Assembly: GCA_002841155.1 (NCBI GenBank) | Contig: PHEH01000012.1 | Span: 1 to 64,000 of the forward strand | From: Alphaproteobacteria bacterium HGW-Alphaproteobacteria-18 | GTDB lineage: Bacteria; Pseudomonadota; Alphaproteobacteria; Caulobacterales; Hyphomonadaceae | Reading direction: 5' to 3' | Length of the DNA: 64,000 bases | Shown here: piece by piece, positions 44,650 through 53,666 of the stretch | Layout: each line of letters begins with the position of its first letter | Numbering within the stretch: the stretch's first letter is position 1 | Notes under the pieces: model-generated | Told to the model about the DNA's origin: nothing | Databases searched by the model: none | The model's input: only the letters and a program-made list of their open reading frames with translations | Translations under genes and position numbers: made by a program

Positions 44650-45813
44650 ATGAGCGTCCAGAGCCTTCGCCCTCAACTGACCCAGCAGGACATCCACCGG
44701 CTGATGAAAGGCGAGTCGCCGGAGCAGCGCGCGTCGGTGGCCCACAGGCTGTGCCGGCGCATTGGCCTGGATGTCCTAAGTGACCGCGAGAAGGACTTCG
44801 CCCGGGAGATCATCACGATCCTCGCCAATGACGCGGCCGATCTTGTCCGCCGCACGCTCGCCGTCACCCTGCGCGCCTCGCCGATCATTCCGCGTGAGAT
44901 CGCCCTGAAGCTCGCCCGCGACATCGAGGCCGTGGCGATCCCCATCCTCGAAGAGTCGCCCGCCTTCACCGAAGAAGATCTGGTCGAACTCGTCCTCTCC
45001 GTCACCGCAGCCAAGCAGGCCGCCATCGCAGGGCGCGAAGCCCTCTCGATCACGGTCGGCGAAGTCATCTCCGAACATGGCGCGGTCGAGGCTGTGCGCG
45101 CGCTGGCGGAGAACCAGTCGGCGGAGTGGAGCGACAAGGCCTATGGCGATGCCCTCTCCCGCTTTGGCGCAGACGAGATTGTTCAGGCTGGCCTTATCCG
45201 GCGCGATTTCATTCCTGTGCACATCGCCGAGAAGATGGTGTCCCTCGTTTCGGGCCAGCTGTTCGATATGCTGGTCAACCGCCACGAGCTTCCCGCTCAG
45301 CTCGCCATCGATCTTGCCGCCAGCGCCCGCGAGCGCGCCACGATCGACCTTGTAGAGCAGGCGGGCCGCTCGCATGATCTACCCCGCTTTGTTTCCCAGC
45401 TGAACCTCAACGGCCGCCTCACCCATTCCCTGATGATGCGCGCGCTCTGCTGCGGGCAGATGCCGTTTGTGGAACACGCCCTGTCAGAGCTTTCAGGTGT
45501 GGCCCACCAGCGCGTCTGGCTGATGATCCACGATGCCGGCCCGCTTGGGCTTCAGGCGGTGTTTGATCATGCCGGCCTGCCGCGCAAGATGCTGCCTGCC
45601 TTCAAGGCGGCGGTGAACGTCTATCATGAAATCGAACACGATGGCGGTGCCAACGACCGCGCCCGCTTCCGCGCCCGGATGATCGAGCGCGTCCTTACCC
45701 AGTTCCAGGCCATCCCCAAGGACGACCTCGACTACCTGCTGGACAAGCTGGATTTCTATTCGGAAATGGCTGCCCGCGAAGAGGCGAGCAATAGCGGCTT
45801 TGATGCTGCTTAG
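44650..45813 (+). CDS. DUF2336 domain protein
   Basis: A 387-residue, mostly helical soluble protein. It matches the alphaproteobacterial DUF2336 pattern of repeated short helices with RRTLAVTLRASPIIPREIALKLARDIEAVAIPILEESPAFTEEDLVELV, a HEAT-like arrangement. No catalytic motif is visible. Family function is not established; some members occur near signalling genes, and here a degenerate EAL protein is convergent with it. Its stop overlaps the stop of that gene by 4 bases. Confidence 0.82.
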   Translation: MSVQSLRPQLTQQDIHRLMKGESPEQRASVAHRLCRRIGLDVLSDREKDFAREIITILANDAADLVRRTLAVTLRASPIIPREIALKLARDIEAVAIPILEESPAFTEEDLVELVLSVTAAKQAAIAGREALSITVGEVISEHGAVEAVRALAENQSAEWSDKAYGDALSRFGADEIVQAGLIRRDFIPVHIAEKMVSLVSGQLFDMLVNRHELPAQLAIDLAASARERATIDLVEQAGRSHDLPRFVSQLNLNGRLTHSLMMRALCCGQMPFVEHALSELSGVAHQRVWLMIHDAGPLGLQAVFDHAGLPRKMLPAFKAAVNVYHEIEHDGGANDRARFRARMIERVLTQFQAIPKDDLDYLLDKLDFYSEMAAREEASNSGFDAA

Positions 45814-46487
45814 GAATCCGTGCGCGGAGCAATAGCGCCGGCCACGCCTGTTTCTTCCAGAAACTCGCCATCGCGCCAGTTGGCATTGTCGGCCACGACG
45901 AGGATGCCGCTTTCGCGCGCGATCATCACCACGTCCTGAAGATCCGGCGACGTTTCCAGCGCATCTGCATCTATACGGATCGTATCGATCATCAGGCGCA
46001 GGCCCTCGCTGAGGGTTGTATGCCAGGACTGGCGCATGTCGATGCCAACGCGGAAACCGGCCTTGCGCAGGCGCGCCACGCGGCTGGTGCAGTCAACAGT
46101 TTCGCCAGCAAACGCCGCGTCGGAAAACATCAGGCAGAATTCCTGCTGACACATCGTCGTGCGGCGCACTGCGGCGTCACAGGCAACCGCCGTGTTGACA
46201 TTGGCCAGCGCGGCCAGCGGCGCAGGCACCAGGATTGGACGGCCAGTCGCGCCATCTGCCCAGACGGCCGACGCCACCCGGCTCAGCCGGTCTGCCAGCC
46301 ATTTGGCGGGGTCGGTATCCGCCGCCGATGCCGTCACCGGCCCAAAGCGCACGCGTTCCTCAAACTCCATCGCTTCTTCCGCAGCCATCCCCAGCATGTC
46401 CCCGGCCAGCAGGTGCACAACGGGCACAAGGCGAACACGGCTGTGTTCAAGGCGCGGTGAAGCAGAATGGATATTGAGGGAAGTCAC
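45810..46487 (-). CDS. Degenerate EAL-domain protein
   Basis: A 225-residue protein with the outline of an EAL (cyclic-di-GMP phosphodiesterase) domain but no catalytic residues. The opening LVPVVHLLAGDMLGMAAEEAME corresponds to the P-I-V-D-L...G-x-E-A-L block, with MAA in place of EAL. The later blocks TSRVARLRKAGFRVGID and DTIRIDADAL correspond to the LRxxGxxxAxDD and KID motifs, with the second Asp lost. It probably binds something or acts as a scaffold rather than hydrolysing c-di-GMP. The start is a GTG at 46487 preceded by CGGAGA; the upstream extension overlaps the divergent Nudix gene. Confidence 0.68.
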   Translation of the reverse strand: MTSLNIHSASPRLEHSRVRLVPVVHLLAGDMLGMAAEEAMEFEERVRFGPVTASAADTDPAKWLADRLSRVASAVWADGATGRPILVPAPLAALANVNTAVACDAAVRRTTMCQQEFCLMFSDAAFAGETVDCTSRVARLRKAGFRVGIDMRQSWHTTLSEGLRLMIDTIRIDADALETSPDLQDVVMIARESGILVVADNANWRDGEFLEETGVAGAIAPRTDS

Positions 46488-46600
46488 GCGGGCGTCTCCG
46501 AAACAGTTTATAGCTATTGCCTTCCCTAACGGAGCAAGCTGAACATCACGCGGAAGAGACCCGGTGAATTTGCCGGAAATTGGACACAAAGAGGCATCAA

Positions 46601-47407
46601 ATGACCGCCCAGACCCCACCAGACGCCCGGCTTTCGGCGACAATTCTTCTTATGAGAGAAGGGATTAGCGCGCCTGAGGTGCTGATGGTGAAGCGCCATT
46701 ACGAGATCGATTTTGCCGCCGGCGCGCTGGTCTTTCCTGGCGGAAAAGCCAATACCGGTGACACTGATCCAGGTTGGGATGCGTATACGGACGGCGATTT
46801 TGGCCCCATCCAGCAGGATGCGCGCATCGCCGCCATCCGCGAGGCGTATGAAGAATCCGGCATCGTCCTGGCGCGCCATCGCAAGTCGCTCGGGGCAGGG
46901 GCGCCGCTGGTGGGCGCTGACATTGCCGACAAGCTCGCCCCCCATCGCGCGGCCGTAGACCGGGGCGAAGTCCCGTTTCTCGAACTCGTGCGCGAGTATG
47001 ATCTTGCCCTGGCGCTCGACCGGCTCGTCCATTTCGGCCACTGGATCACGCCGGTGATGATGCCCAAACGCTTCGACACGCACTTCTACATCGCCCGCGC
47101 GCCCAGCGGTCAGATCGCCGCCCATGATGGCCGCGAGACTACCGATGCGGTCTGGCTTTCGGCCGCAAACGCTCTGGAGCAGGAGAAGGCCGGCAAAGCA
47201 ACCATCATCTTCCCGACACGGATGAACCTCGTAAAGCTTGCCAGCGCGCAAACCCTGTCTGATGCCGAAACGCGCTTCTCCAGCCAGCCGGTCGTGACCG
47301 TCCTGCCAGAGCCCGGCAAGACCGAAACCGGCGCGCCGTGCCTCTTCATTCCCGAAGAGGCCGGATACGGCCAGACAGTCGAACTGCTCTCGAATGTGAA
47401 AGTCTAG
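46601..47407 (+). CDS. Nudix hydrolase (NUDT19-like)
   Basis: A 268-residue Nudix protein. The opening SATILLMREGISAPEVLMVKRHYEIDFAAGALVFPGGKAN leads into the Nudix core, with a long insertion before the catalytic helix AAIREAYEESGI (REx2EExG). This split box, and AHDGRETTDAVWLSAANAL later, resemble the NUDT19/acyl-CoA diphosphatase-like group. It should cleave a nucleoside diphosphate linked to another group; CoA esters are one possibility. ATG 46601 follows AGAGG. Its TAG stop overlaps the stop of the convergent gene within the palindrome CTAG. Confidence 0.87.
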   Translation: MTAQTPPDARLSATILLMREGISAPEVLMVKRHYEIDFAAGALVFPGGKANTGDTDPGWDAYTDGDFGPIQQDARIAAIREAYEESGIVLARHRKSLGAGAPLVGADIADKLAPHRAAVDRGEVPFLELVREYDLALALDRLVHFGHWITPVMMPKRFDTHFYIARAPSGQIAAHDGRETTDAVWLSAANALEQEKAGKATIIFPTRMNLVKLASAQTLSDAETRFSSQPVVTVLPEPGKTETGAPCLFIPEEAGYGQTVELLSNVKV

Positions 47408-48030
47408 CCGGCGGCGGAAACCTTCATCGCCACGCGCTTCTCCAGCGCTTCGCACACGGCGTCAGCGACGGATTCGGAGCCTTCCCCCTGTGGGCCGACG
47501 GCAACGGCCGCGCGGCAGGCTTCGATATGCAGGTTGATCAGGGCACTGTTCTCGCCGGGGCGCGTGCCGCCCAGCAGGGCGCAGAGCGATCCGCACAGGC
47601 GCGAGACAGCCGGGTATCCATAAGAGGGCGCTGCGCCGCGGATGTTGTGCGCGCAGGTATAGAGCGTGCGGTAGTCGTCAGCATTGGCATGTGGTTTCTG
47701 GGCGATCCGCCAGGCATCGCGCATCTTTTCCAGATCATTGCGCATCCAGCCCTCAAACTCTTCGGTCAGCGCGTCGAGCGCTTCTTCGGCCTGGTTTTCC
47801 ATTTCTTCCGGATCTGCCGCAAAGTCCGTCACAGCGTCATCGGCCACATCCGGCGTGGCGGGGGCGTGATAGGCATCAGGCTCGGGGGATGCGAAATGCG
47901 GGACTATTGTTGCATTTGATGGCGCGGGTGGTTTGATCACACGGGAAATGTCCGGCGCTGCCACGGCTTGTGCCGGTTTGCGATTCAGCTTGCCCCTATC
48001 CAGACTCTTCAGGAATTTTCCCAACATCAC
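47404..48030 (-). CDS. Hpt-like phosphotransfer protein
   Basis: A 208-residue protein. The first 100 residues are a Pro/Ala/Asp-rich, probably disordered region. The rest is a helical domain with YTCAHNIRGAAPSYGYPAVSRLCGSLCALL, the Hpt pattern in which His is the phospho-acceptor (AHxxxGAxxxxG). It would relay phosphate in a histidine-kinase phosphorelay; no kinase is nearby. It lies 76 bases downstream of nadK on the same strand. The start may be the first or the second of two consecutive ATG codons. Confidence 0.72.
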   Translation of the reverse strand: MMLGKFLKSLDRGKLNRKPAQAVAAPDISRVIKPPAPSNATIVPHFASPEPDAYHAPATPDVADDAVTDFAADPEEMENQAEEALDALTEEFEGWMRNDLEKMRDAWRIAQKPHANADDYRTLYTCAHNIRGAAPSYGYPAVSRLCGSLCALLGGTRPGENSALINLHIEACRAAVAVGPQGEGSESVADAVCEALEKRVAMKVSAAG

Positions 48031-48106
48031 TCCACCCTCGTTTCTTGAGGGCAGTGATTAACCAACAAAATTTAACATTACGCTGACGCGCGGCGTTGAA
48101 ATTGCC

Positions 48107-48874
48107 TCAGAAGGCAAACTGTTCCCGCAAAATGCGCTCATCCAGTGCATGGCCAGGGTCAAACAGCACCTTGAGGGTGCGGGACGGGTCGGTTTCCACG
48201 GTCACCTTGATGATGTCGCGCACTTCCTCATTGTCTGCTGAAGCCGAGACAGGCCGGCGGTCTGGTGCCACCACTTCGATATCCACGCGCGCTTCGGCTT
48301 TCAGTAGGGCGCCGCGCCAGCGCCGGGGCCGGAACGCGCTCACCGGCGTCAACGCCAGCAGCTTTGCGCCGATCGGCAGGATCGGCCCATGCGCGGAGAG
48401 GTTATACGCCGTGGAGCCCGCCGGGGTCGCTACCATCAGCCCGTCGCAGACCAGCTCCTCCATGCGCACCCGACCATCCACGATGATCTTGAGGCGCGCC
48501 GACTGCGCCGTCTGGCGCAGCAGGGAAACCTCATTGATCGCCATCGCCCGGTGAACCGTGCCGTTGAGATCGGTCGCCTGCATGCGCAGGGGCGAGAGGG
48601 TCGCCCGTTCGGCCGCCTCGATCCGCTCGATCAGCCCGTCGGTGTGATAATCATTCATCAGGAAGCCAACCGTGCCCTGATGCATGCCATAGACCGGTTT
48701 GCCGTCGTCAAACCGCCGCCGCAGCGTGTCCAGCATGGCGCCGTCCCCGCCCAGGGCGACGATCACGTCGGCCTCTTCCTCGGAAAAATGGCCGTATTTG
48801 TCGCGCAGAAGCGGCAGCACCTGCTGCGCCTCTGGTCGTTTGGAAGCATAAAAAGCGATACGCAGCGAGGTCAT
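48107..48874 (-). CDS. nadK: NAD kinase
   Basis: A 255-residue enzyme that phosphorylates NAD to NADP. It has the catalytic GGDG motif in VALGGDGAMLDTLRR near residue 45, MHQGTVGFLMND, NEVSLLRQTAQSA (NE/D motif), and DGLMVATPAGSTAYNLSAHGPILPIGAKLLALTPVSAFRPR. ATG 48874 is chosen because the Rossmann-like beginning (LRIAFYASKRPEA) follows at once; a longer start at 48904 is less likely. Confidence 0.95.
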   Translation of the reverse strand: MTSLRIAFYASKRPEAQQVLPLLRDKYGHFSEEEADVIVALGGDGAMLDTLRRRFDDGKPVYGMHQGTVGFLMNDYHTDGLIERIEAAERATLSPLRMQATDLNGTVHRAMAINEVSLLRQTAQSARLKIIVDGRVRMEELVCDGLMVATPAGSTAYNLSAHGPILPIGAKLLALTPVSAFRPRRWRGALLKAEARVDIEVVAPDRRPVSASADNEEVRDIIKVTVETDPSRTLKVLFDPGHALDERILREQFAF

Positions 48875-48957
48875 GCGGTGGCATGTGGGAATGTTTTGCC
48901 CCACCCGTCAAGGCGCGCCCGGAATGTGGGGGAAAGGCCTTCCCTTGCGGCAAAAGG

Positions 48958-48971
48958 TGACGCGCGCGTCA
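48958..48971. promoter_or_regulatory. Palindrome TGACGCGCGCGTCA between nadK and the aldolase gene
   Basis: A perfect 14-base palindrome about 90 bases before the class II aldolase start and a similar distance from nadK. It could be an operator for either divergent gene. A related ACGTGCGCGTCA occurs upstream of the acyl-CoA dehydrogenases near 13095. Confidence 0.35.
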
Positions 48972-49061
48972 TCTGAATCTGGCGCTTGGGTTCAAAGTCG
49001 TTTACTTTCGACATCAGAAACGCAGACCACGCTCATAAAAACGCATTGAGGGAGTACGACC

Positions 49062-49853
49062 ATGGCCGATGGCGCAGGCAAGATTGATATCCGCAATTCC
49101 GTCAGCGAAGCCGAATGGCAGGCGCGCGTAGACCTTGCTGCGCTCTACCGTCTCACCGCCGTGTATGGCTGGGACGACATGATCTTCACCCACATCTCCC
49201 ATCGCGTGCCCGGCCCGGAACATCATTTCCTGATCAACCCCTACGGCTACTTCTTTGAGGAGATCACCGCCTCCTCGCTGGTGAAGGTCGATCTGGACGG
49301 CAACATCGTCCAGGAAACCGACGCGATGATCAATCCGGCGGGCTTCACCATTCACTCGGCCATCCACGCCGCCCGCGAAGACGCCCTTGTCGTCATGCAC
49401 GTCCATACCGATCAGGGCGTTGCCGTCTCGGCTCAGAAGGAAGGCCTCCTGCCGATCAGCCAGACTGCAATGGCCGTGCGCGAAGATGTCGCTTACCACG
49501 ATTATGAAGGCATCGCCCTGGATCTGGACGAGCGCGAACGCCTGGTGCGCGACCTCGGCCCCAAGAAGCATTCGATGATCCTGCGCAACCATGGCACGCT
49601 CACCTGCGGCGCCTCCGCGGCCATCACCTTCACCCGCATGTTCTTCCTCGAGCGCGCCTGCAAAATGCAGATCATGGCGCTTTCGGCAGGCCGCGACGGG
49701 GTTCTTGAATGCGATGAAGGCCTGCAACAGAAGGTCGCCGGGCAGGGCGGCATGACCGAACACAGCAACGGTATGGCCAAGCTGACCGACATGCTCGTCT
49801 GGCCCGCCCTCCTGCGCAAGCTGGACCGCGATCTGCCCGGTTATGCCGCATAG
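49062..49853 (+). CDS. Class II aldolase/adducin-family protein
   Basis: A 263-residue protein with the class II aldolase fold: ARVDLAALYRLTAVYGWDDMIFTHISHRVPG, FLINPYGYFFEEITASSLVKVDLDG, and the zinc ligands in VVMHVHTDQGVAVS together with LRNHGTLTCG. Fuculose-phosphate aldolases and adducin-like proteins share this fold. This subgroup, common next to unrelated genes in Proteobacteria, has no settled substrate. It stands alone before hemA. Confidence 0.88.
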   Translation: MADGAGKIDIRNSVSEAEWQARVDLAALYRLTAVYGWDDMIFTHISHRVPGPEHHFLINPYGYFFEEITASSLVKVDLDGNIVQETDAMINPAGFTIHSAIHAAREDALVVMHVHTDQGVAVSAQKEGLLPISQTAMAVREDVAYHDYEGIALDLDERERLVRDLGPKKHSMILRNHGTLTCGASAAITFTRMFFLERACKMQIMALSAGRDGVLECDEGLQQKVAGQGGMTEHSNGMAKLTDMLVWPALLRKLDRDLPGYAA

Positions 49854-49949
49854 GTATTTTTCCTGATTAGACTAAATGAGTTGCCGGAATAAGCCTCCGG
49901 TAATCCAAGTTAAACATGGTCATAGTCGAAAAGAGTTCAGAGTAGCGCC

Positions 49950-51167
49950 ATGAAGCATCTCAAAGCCTTCGAAGACGCCCTTGGCGCCATTCACAGCGAA
50001 GGACGGTACCGGGTCTTTATTGATCTTCACCGTCACAAGGGCCGTTTCCCAAAGGCCACAGCCCGGTTTGAAGCGGGCGAGCGTGAGGTCACCATCTGGT
50101 GCTCGAACGACTATCTCGGCATGGGCCAGGATGACGATGTCATCAATTCCATGCACGAAGCCATCGACAGCTTCGGCGCAGGCTCGGGCGGCACCCGCAA
50201 TATCTCCGGCACCACGCGCTTCCACGTTGATCTGGAGCAGGAACTGGCTGACCTTCACCGCAAGGAAGCCGCGCTCCTCTTCACCTCCGGCTATGTGTCG
50301 AATGAGGCGACCCTGTCGACGCTGGGCAAGATCCTGCCCAACCTGATTATCTACTCTGATGCCCTCAACCACGCCTCGATGATCGAAGGCATTCGCCGCT
50401 CGGGCGCCGAATATCGCGTTTTCCGTCACAATGACGTGGACCACCTGCGCGCCCTGCTTGAGCTTGATGACGCAGACCGTCCCAAGCTGATCGCCTTTGA
50501 AAGCGTCTATTCGATGGACGGCGATTTCGGCCGCATGGAAGAGATTTGCGATCTCGCCCAGGAATTCAACGCCATCACCTATCTCGATGAAGTCCATGCC
50601 GTCGGCATGTATGGCGAGCAGGGCGCCGGCGTTGCCGAAATGCTCGGCCTGGCGGACCGGATCGACATCATGGAAGGCACCCTCGCCAAGGCGTACGGCG
50701 TCATGGGCGGCTACATCGCCAGCCATTCCAGTGTGATTGATGCCATCCGCTCGATGGCGTCAGGTTTCATCTTCACCACCTCGACCTGTCCGGTCATGGC
50801 GGCGGGCGCCCTTGCCAGTATCCGCAAGCTGCGCACCGATGAGGGCCGCCGTCTGCGCACCCTTCATCAGGAGAAGGCTGCCACCCTGAAGCAGAAATTC
50901 CGCGATGCGGGCCTGCCGGTGATGGATTCGCCTTCGCACATCGTCCCGCTGCTCGTGGCGGACCCTGAGCGCTGCAAGGCCCTGTCCGACACGCTGCTGT
51001 TCGATTTCGGCATCTATGTTCAGCCGATCAATTACCCCACCGTCCCACGGGGCACCGAACGCCTGCGCTTTACGCCCAGCCCGGTGCATGACGAAGTGAT
51101 GATGGATGAACTGGTCGCGGCCATCCTCGCCGTCTGGAAACAGCTCGGCCTCGACAAGGCCGCTTGA
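49950..51167 (+). CDS. hemA: 5-aminolevulinate synthase
   Basis: A 405-residue PLP enzyme condensing glycine and succinyl-CoA, the C4 route to haem used by Alphaproteobacteria. It has [76 protein letters not shown], the PLP Lys in [15 protein letters not shown], and [19 protein letters not shown]. The length is normal. A terminator hairpin and three short direct repeats follow. Confidence 0.97.
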   Translation: MKHLKAFEDALGAIHSEGRYRVFIDLHRHKGRFPKATARFEAGEREVTIWCSNDYLGMGQDDDVINSMHEAIDSFGAGSGGTRNISGTTRFHVDLEQELADLHRKEAALLFTSGYVSNEATLSTLGKILPNLIIYSDALNHASMIEGIRRSGAEYRVFRHNDVDHLRALLELDDADRPKLIAFESVYSMDGDFGRMEEICDLAQEFNAITYLDEVHAVGMYGEQGAGVAEMLGLADRIDIMEGTLAKAYGVMGGYIASHSSVIDAIRSMASGFIFTTSTCPVMAAGALASIRKLRTDEGRRLRTLHQEKAATLKQKFRDAGLPVMDSPSHIVPLLVADPERCKALSDTLLFDFGIYVQPINYPTVPRGTERLRFTPSPVHDEVMMDELVAAILAVWKQLGLDKAA

Positions 51168-51178
51168 GGACGCGATTT

Positions 51179-51208
51179 GTCCTGAAGTGTCCTGAACTGT
51201 CCGGAAAT
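51179..51208. repeat. Three tandem 10-base repeats after hemA
   Basis: TGTCCTGAAG, TGTCCTGAAC and TGTCCGGAAA follow each other without spacing, a 10-base period (one helical turn) between the hemA stop and its terminator. It could be chance or a binding array. Confidence 0.45.
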
Positions 51209-51216
51209 TGTTTAAG

Positions 51217-51241
51217 AATGGCCCGGTTCTGCCGGGCCATT
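51217..51241. terminator. Terminator between hemA and mucR
   Basis: Perfect 10-base stem AATGGCCCGG / CCGGGCCATT with loop TTCTG, between the ends of converging hemA and mucR. A/T ends on both sides allow termination from either direction. Confidence 0.8.
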
Positions 51242-51252
51242 TGCGTTTGCAA

Positions 51253-51651
51253 TCAACGCTTCTTGCCAAGGCCAATCTGCTTGGCATGCTTCGACCGGAG
51301 CTTGGCATAATTTGGCGCCACCATCGGATAGTCGGCCGGCAGGCTCCATTTGGCGCGGTATTCTTCCGGCGTCATGTCAAAGCGCGTGCGGAGATACCGC
51401 TTCAGCATCTTCAGCTTGGCGCCATCTTCAAGGCAGATCAGGAACTCGGGCGTGATGGATTTGTTGACGGGTACGGCGGGCTCAAGCTTCTCAACCGGCG
51501 CGGGTGCAGTATTCGTCAGGCTAATAAGGGTCGCGTGAATGCTTTTGATCAGTTCTGGCAGTTGTCCAGACTGCACAGAGTTGTTCGCCACATAGGACGA
51601 AACGATTTCGACAGTCATTTCTAAAGCGTCTATGTCTTCCGGGTCAGTCAT
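51253..51651 (-). CDS. MucR/Ros-family transcriptional regulator with altered zinc site
   Basis: A 132-residue regulator. The family block TPEFLICLEDGAKLKMLKRYLRTRFDMTPEEYRAKWSLPADYPMVAPNYAKLRSKHAKQIGLG occupies the C-terminal half, and the N-terminus is the oligomerisation part (DALEMTVEIVSSYVANNSVQ). In Ros the zinc is held by Cys, Asp, His and His. Here Cys73 and Asp76 remain, but the two His positions are Tyr86 and Arg90/Phe91, so zinc is probably not bound; zinc-less MucR/Ros homologues are known in rhizobia. MucR proteins bind AT-rich DNA and act like H-NS. The divergent upstream region is AT-rich, so autoregulation is likely. Confidence 0.92.
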   Translation of the reverse strand: MTDPEDIDALEMTVEIVSSYVANNSVQSGQLPELIKSIHATLISLTNTAPAPVEKLEPAVPVNKSITPEFLICLEDGAKLKMLKRYLRTRFDMTPEEYRAKWSLPADYPMVAPNYAKLRSKHAKQIGLGKKR

Positions 51652-51869
51652 CGTCCACCCCATGCATCCTGTAATCGCAGCTACGATTCTCGCTATTCTT
51701 AGCTTGTGTAAGTATAATCGGGATACCTCGTAAAGTATCGCTCTTTGTTTTTTAGCGTGTTGGCGAGATTTCCTTCATTCTAGTTGAATTTCCGCAGAAC
51801 TTCGAGTCGCAGTTGCCCAGTCCCTCCGCACCGCGTAAACACCGCCTGACCGTCGCAAAGGAGGCTCCC
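51652..51869. promoter_or_regulatory. AT-rich divergent mucR/glyA promoter region
   Basis: Between about 51680 and 51790 the sequence is clearly more AT-rich than its surroundings, with T runs (TTTGTTTTTTAGC) and a GATAC-8-GTATC inverted repeat at 51723-51739. MucR-type proteins favour such DNA, so this is a plausible autoregulatory site that might also affect glyA. Confidence 0.45.
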
Positions 51870-53177
51870 ATGGCAGATTCGGCTCATGTTCCAGAAACGC
51901 TGGCTGAGGGGTTTTTCTCTGTAGGTCTGGCAGAGCGCGACCCAGAACTCGCCGCCGCCATCGACAGTGAAGCGACCCGCCAGCAACACCAGATCGAGCT
52001 GATCGCCTCGGAGAACATCGTCTCCCGCGCCGTGCTCGAAGCCCAGGGCTCGATCCTCACCAACAAATACGCCGAAGGCTATCCCGGCAAGCGCTACTAT
52101 GGCGGCTGCGAGTTTGTCGACATCGCCGAAGAACTGGCGATCGAGCGCGCCAAGAAGCTGTTCAATTGCGGCTTCGCCAACGTCCAGCCCAATTCCGGCA
52201 GCCAGGCCAACCAGGGCGTCTTCCAGGCGGTCCTGAAGCCCGGCGACACCATCCTCGGCATGAGCCTCGCCGCCGGTGGCCACCTGACCCACGGCGCCAA
52301 ACCCAACCAGTCGGGCAAATGGTTCAACGCCGTCCAGTATGGCGTGCGCCCGGACGATCACCTGATCGACTTTGAAGAGGTCGAGCGCCTCGCCCGCGCC
52401 CATCGCCCGCAGATGATCATCGCCGGCGGCTCGGCTTATCCGCGCCAGATCGATTTCCAGCGCTTCCGCGAGATCGCCGATGATGTCGGCGCCATCTTCC
52501 TGGTCGACATGGCCCACTTTGCCGGCCTCGTTGCCGGTGGCGTCCATCCCAACCCGCTCGACCATTGCCACATCGCCACCACCACCACGCACAAGACCCT
52601 GCGCGGCCCACGCGGCGGCATGATCCTCACCAATGACGAGGCGCTCGCCAAGAAGATCAACTCGGCGATCTTCCCCGGCATTCAGGGCGGTCCTCTGATG
52701 CATGTCATCGCGGGGAAAGCGGTTGCCTTCGGCGAAGCGCTGATGCCCGAGTTCAAGGCCTATGCCGAACAGGTCGTCTCCAACGCTCGCGCGATGGCTG
52801 CTGCCTGCCGCACGGCGGGCCTCGATGTCGTCTCCGGCGGCACGGACACCCACCTCGCCCTGATCGACCTGCGCCCCAAAGGCGTCACCGGCCGCGATGC
52901 CGAAGCCGCCCTCGAGCGCGCTTACATCACCTGTAACAAGAACGGCATCCCGTTCGATCCGGCCCCGCCCACGGTCACCTCCGGCATTCGCGTCGGCTCG
53001 CCTGCCGGCACGACGCGCGGCTTCCGCGAAGACGAGTTCATCCAGATTGGCACATGGATTGGCGAGATCGTCGATGCCCTCGCCACGGGTAACAGCGAAA
53101 CCGTTGAAGCCCGTGTCCGCGAAGAGGTGAAGGCGCTGACGGCGCGCTTCCCCATCTATCAGGGGTTGGGGGGCTGA
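51870..53177 (+). CDS. glyA: Serine hydroxymethyltransferase
   Basis: A 435-residue PLP enzyme that interconverts serine and glycine and supplies methylene-THF, the substrate of MetF. It has [53 protein letters not shown], and the PLP Lys in [17 protein letters not shown] 51870 is preceded by AAAGGAGG at a good distance. nrdR follows 6 bases later, so glyA probably leads the nrdR-rib-nusB operon. Confidence 0.98.
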   Translation: MADSAHVPETLAEGFFSVGLAERDPELAAAIDSEATRQQHQIELIASENIVSRAVLEAQGSILTNKYAEGYPGKRYYGGCEFVDIAEELAIERAKKLFNCGFANVQPNSGSQANQGVFQAVLKPGDTILGMSLAAGGHLTHGAKPNQSGKWFNAVQYGVRPDDHLIDFEEVERLARAHRPQMIIAGGSAYPRQIDFQRFREIADDVGAIFLVDMAHFAGLVAGGVHPNPLDHCHIATTTTHKTLRGPRGGMILTNDEALAKKINSAIFPGIQGGPLMHVIAGKAVAFGEALMPEFKAYAEQVVSNARAMAAACRTAGLDVVSGGTDTHLALIDLRPKGVTGRDAEAALERAYITCNKNGIPFDPAPPTVTSGIRVGSPAGTTRGFREDEFIQIGTWIGEIVDALATGNSETVEARVREEVKALTARFPIYQGLGG

Positions 53178-53183
53178 TCGGCT

Positions 53184-53666
53184 TTGCGCTGTCCATTCTG
53201 CGGTTCTGACAATACGTCCGTGAAAGACAGCCGCGCTGCTGAAGACGATACCGCTGTGCGCCGCCGCCGCGTCTGTGAAAGCTGCGGCGCCCGTTTCACC
53301 ACCTTCGAACGCGTCCAGCTGCGTGAGATCATGGTTGTGAAACGCGATGGCAAACGTGTGCCGTTTGACCGGGAGCGGCTGGCGCGCTCCATCACCATCG
53401 CCCTGCGCAAGCGCCCGGTGGATCGCGAACAGATTGACCAGATGGTCTCCGGCATCCTCCGCAAGCTGGAAAGCACCGGCGAGCAGGAAGTCACCTCCAA
53501 CGATGTCGGCGAACTGGCGATGGAGGCGCTCAAGCGTGTCGATCCGGTCGGCTATGTCCGCTTTGCGTCGGTCTACCGTGACTTCAAGGATCCCAGCGAC
53601 TTCGCCCAGTTCATCGACAAGGCCGCCCTTGACGATGAAGACGAAGACGACGCGCCGGGAAAATGA
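53184..53666 (+). CDS. nrdR: Transcriptional repressor NrdR
   Basis: A 160-residue repressor of ribonucleotide reductase genes. The start is TTG, giving [22 protein letters not shown], the invariant NrdR N-terminus with the first two Cys of a zinc ribbon; the second pair is in [14 protein letters not shown]. The ATP-cone domain follows ([29 protein letters not shown]). Its stop overlaps the next start (ATGA). Association with riboflavin genes and nusB is conserved in many bacteria. Confidence 0.96.
   Translation: MRCPFCGSDNTSVKDSRAAEDDTAVRRRRVCESCGARFTTFERVQLREIMVVKRDGKRVPFDRERLARSITIALRKRPVDREQIDQMVSGILRKLESTGEQEVTSNDVGELAMEALKRVDPVGYVRFASVYRDFKDPSDFAQFIDKAALDDEDEDDAPGK

Noticed and set aside
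48040-48085. CtrA-like TTAACC...TTAAC pair before the Hpt gene
   Set aside because: Spacing between TTAA elements is 10 bases, which does not fit the CtrA consensus.
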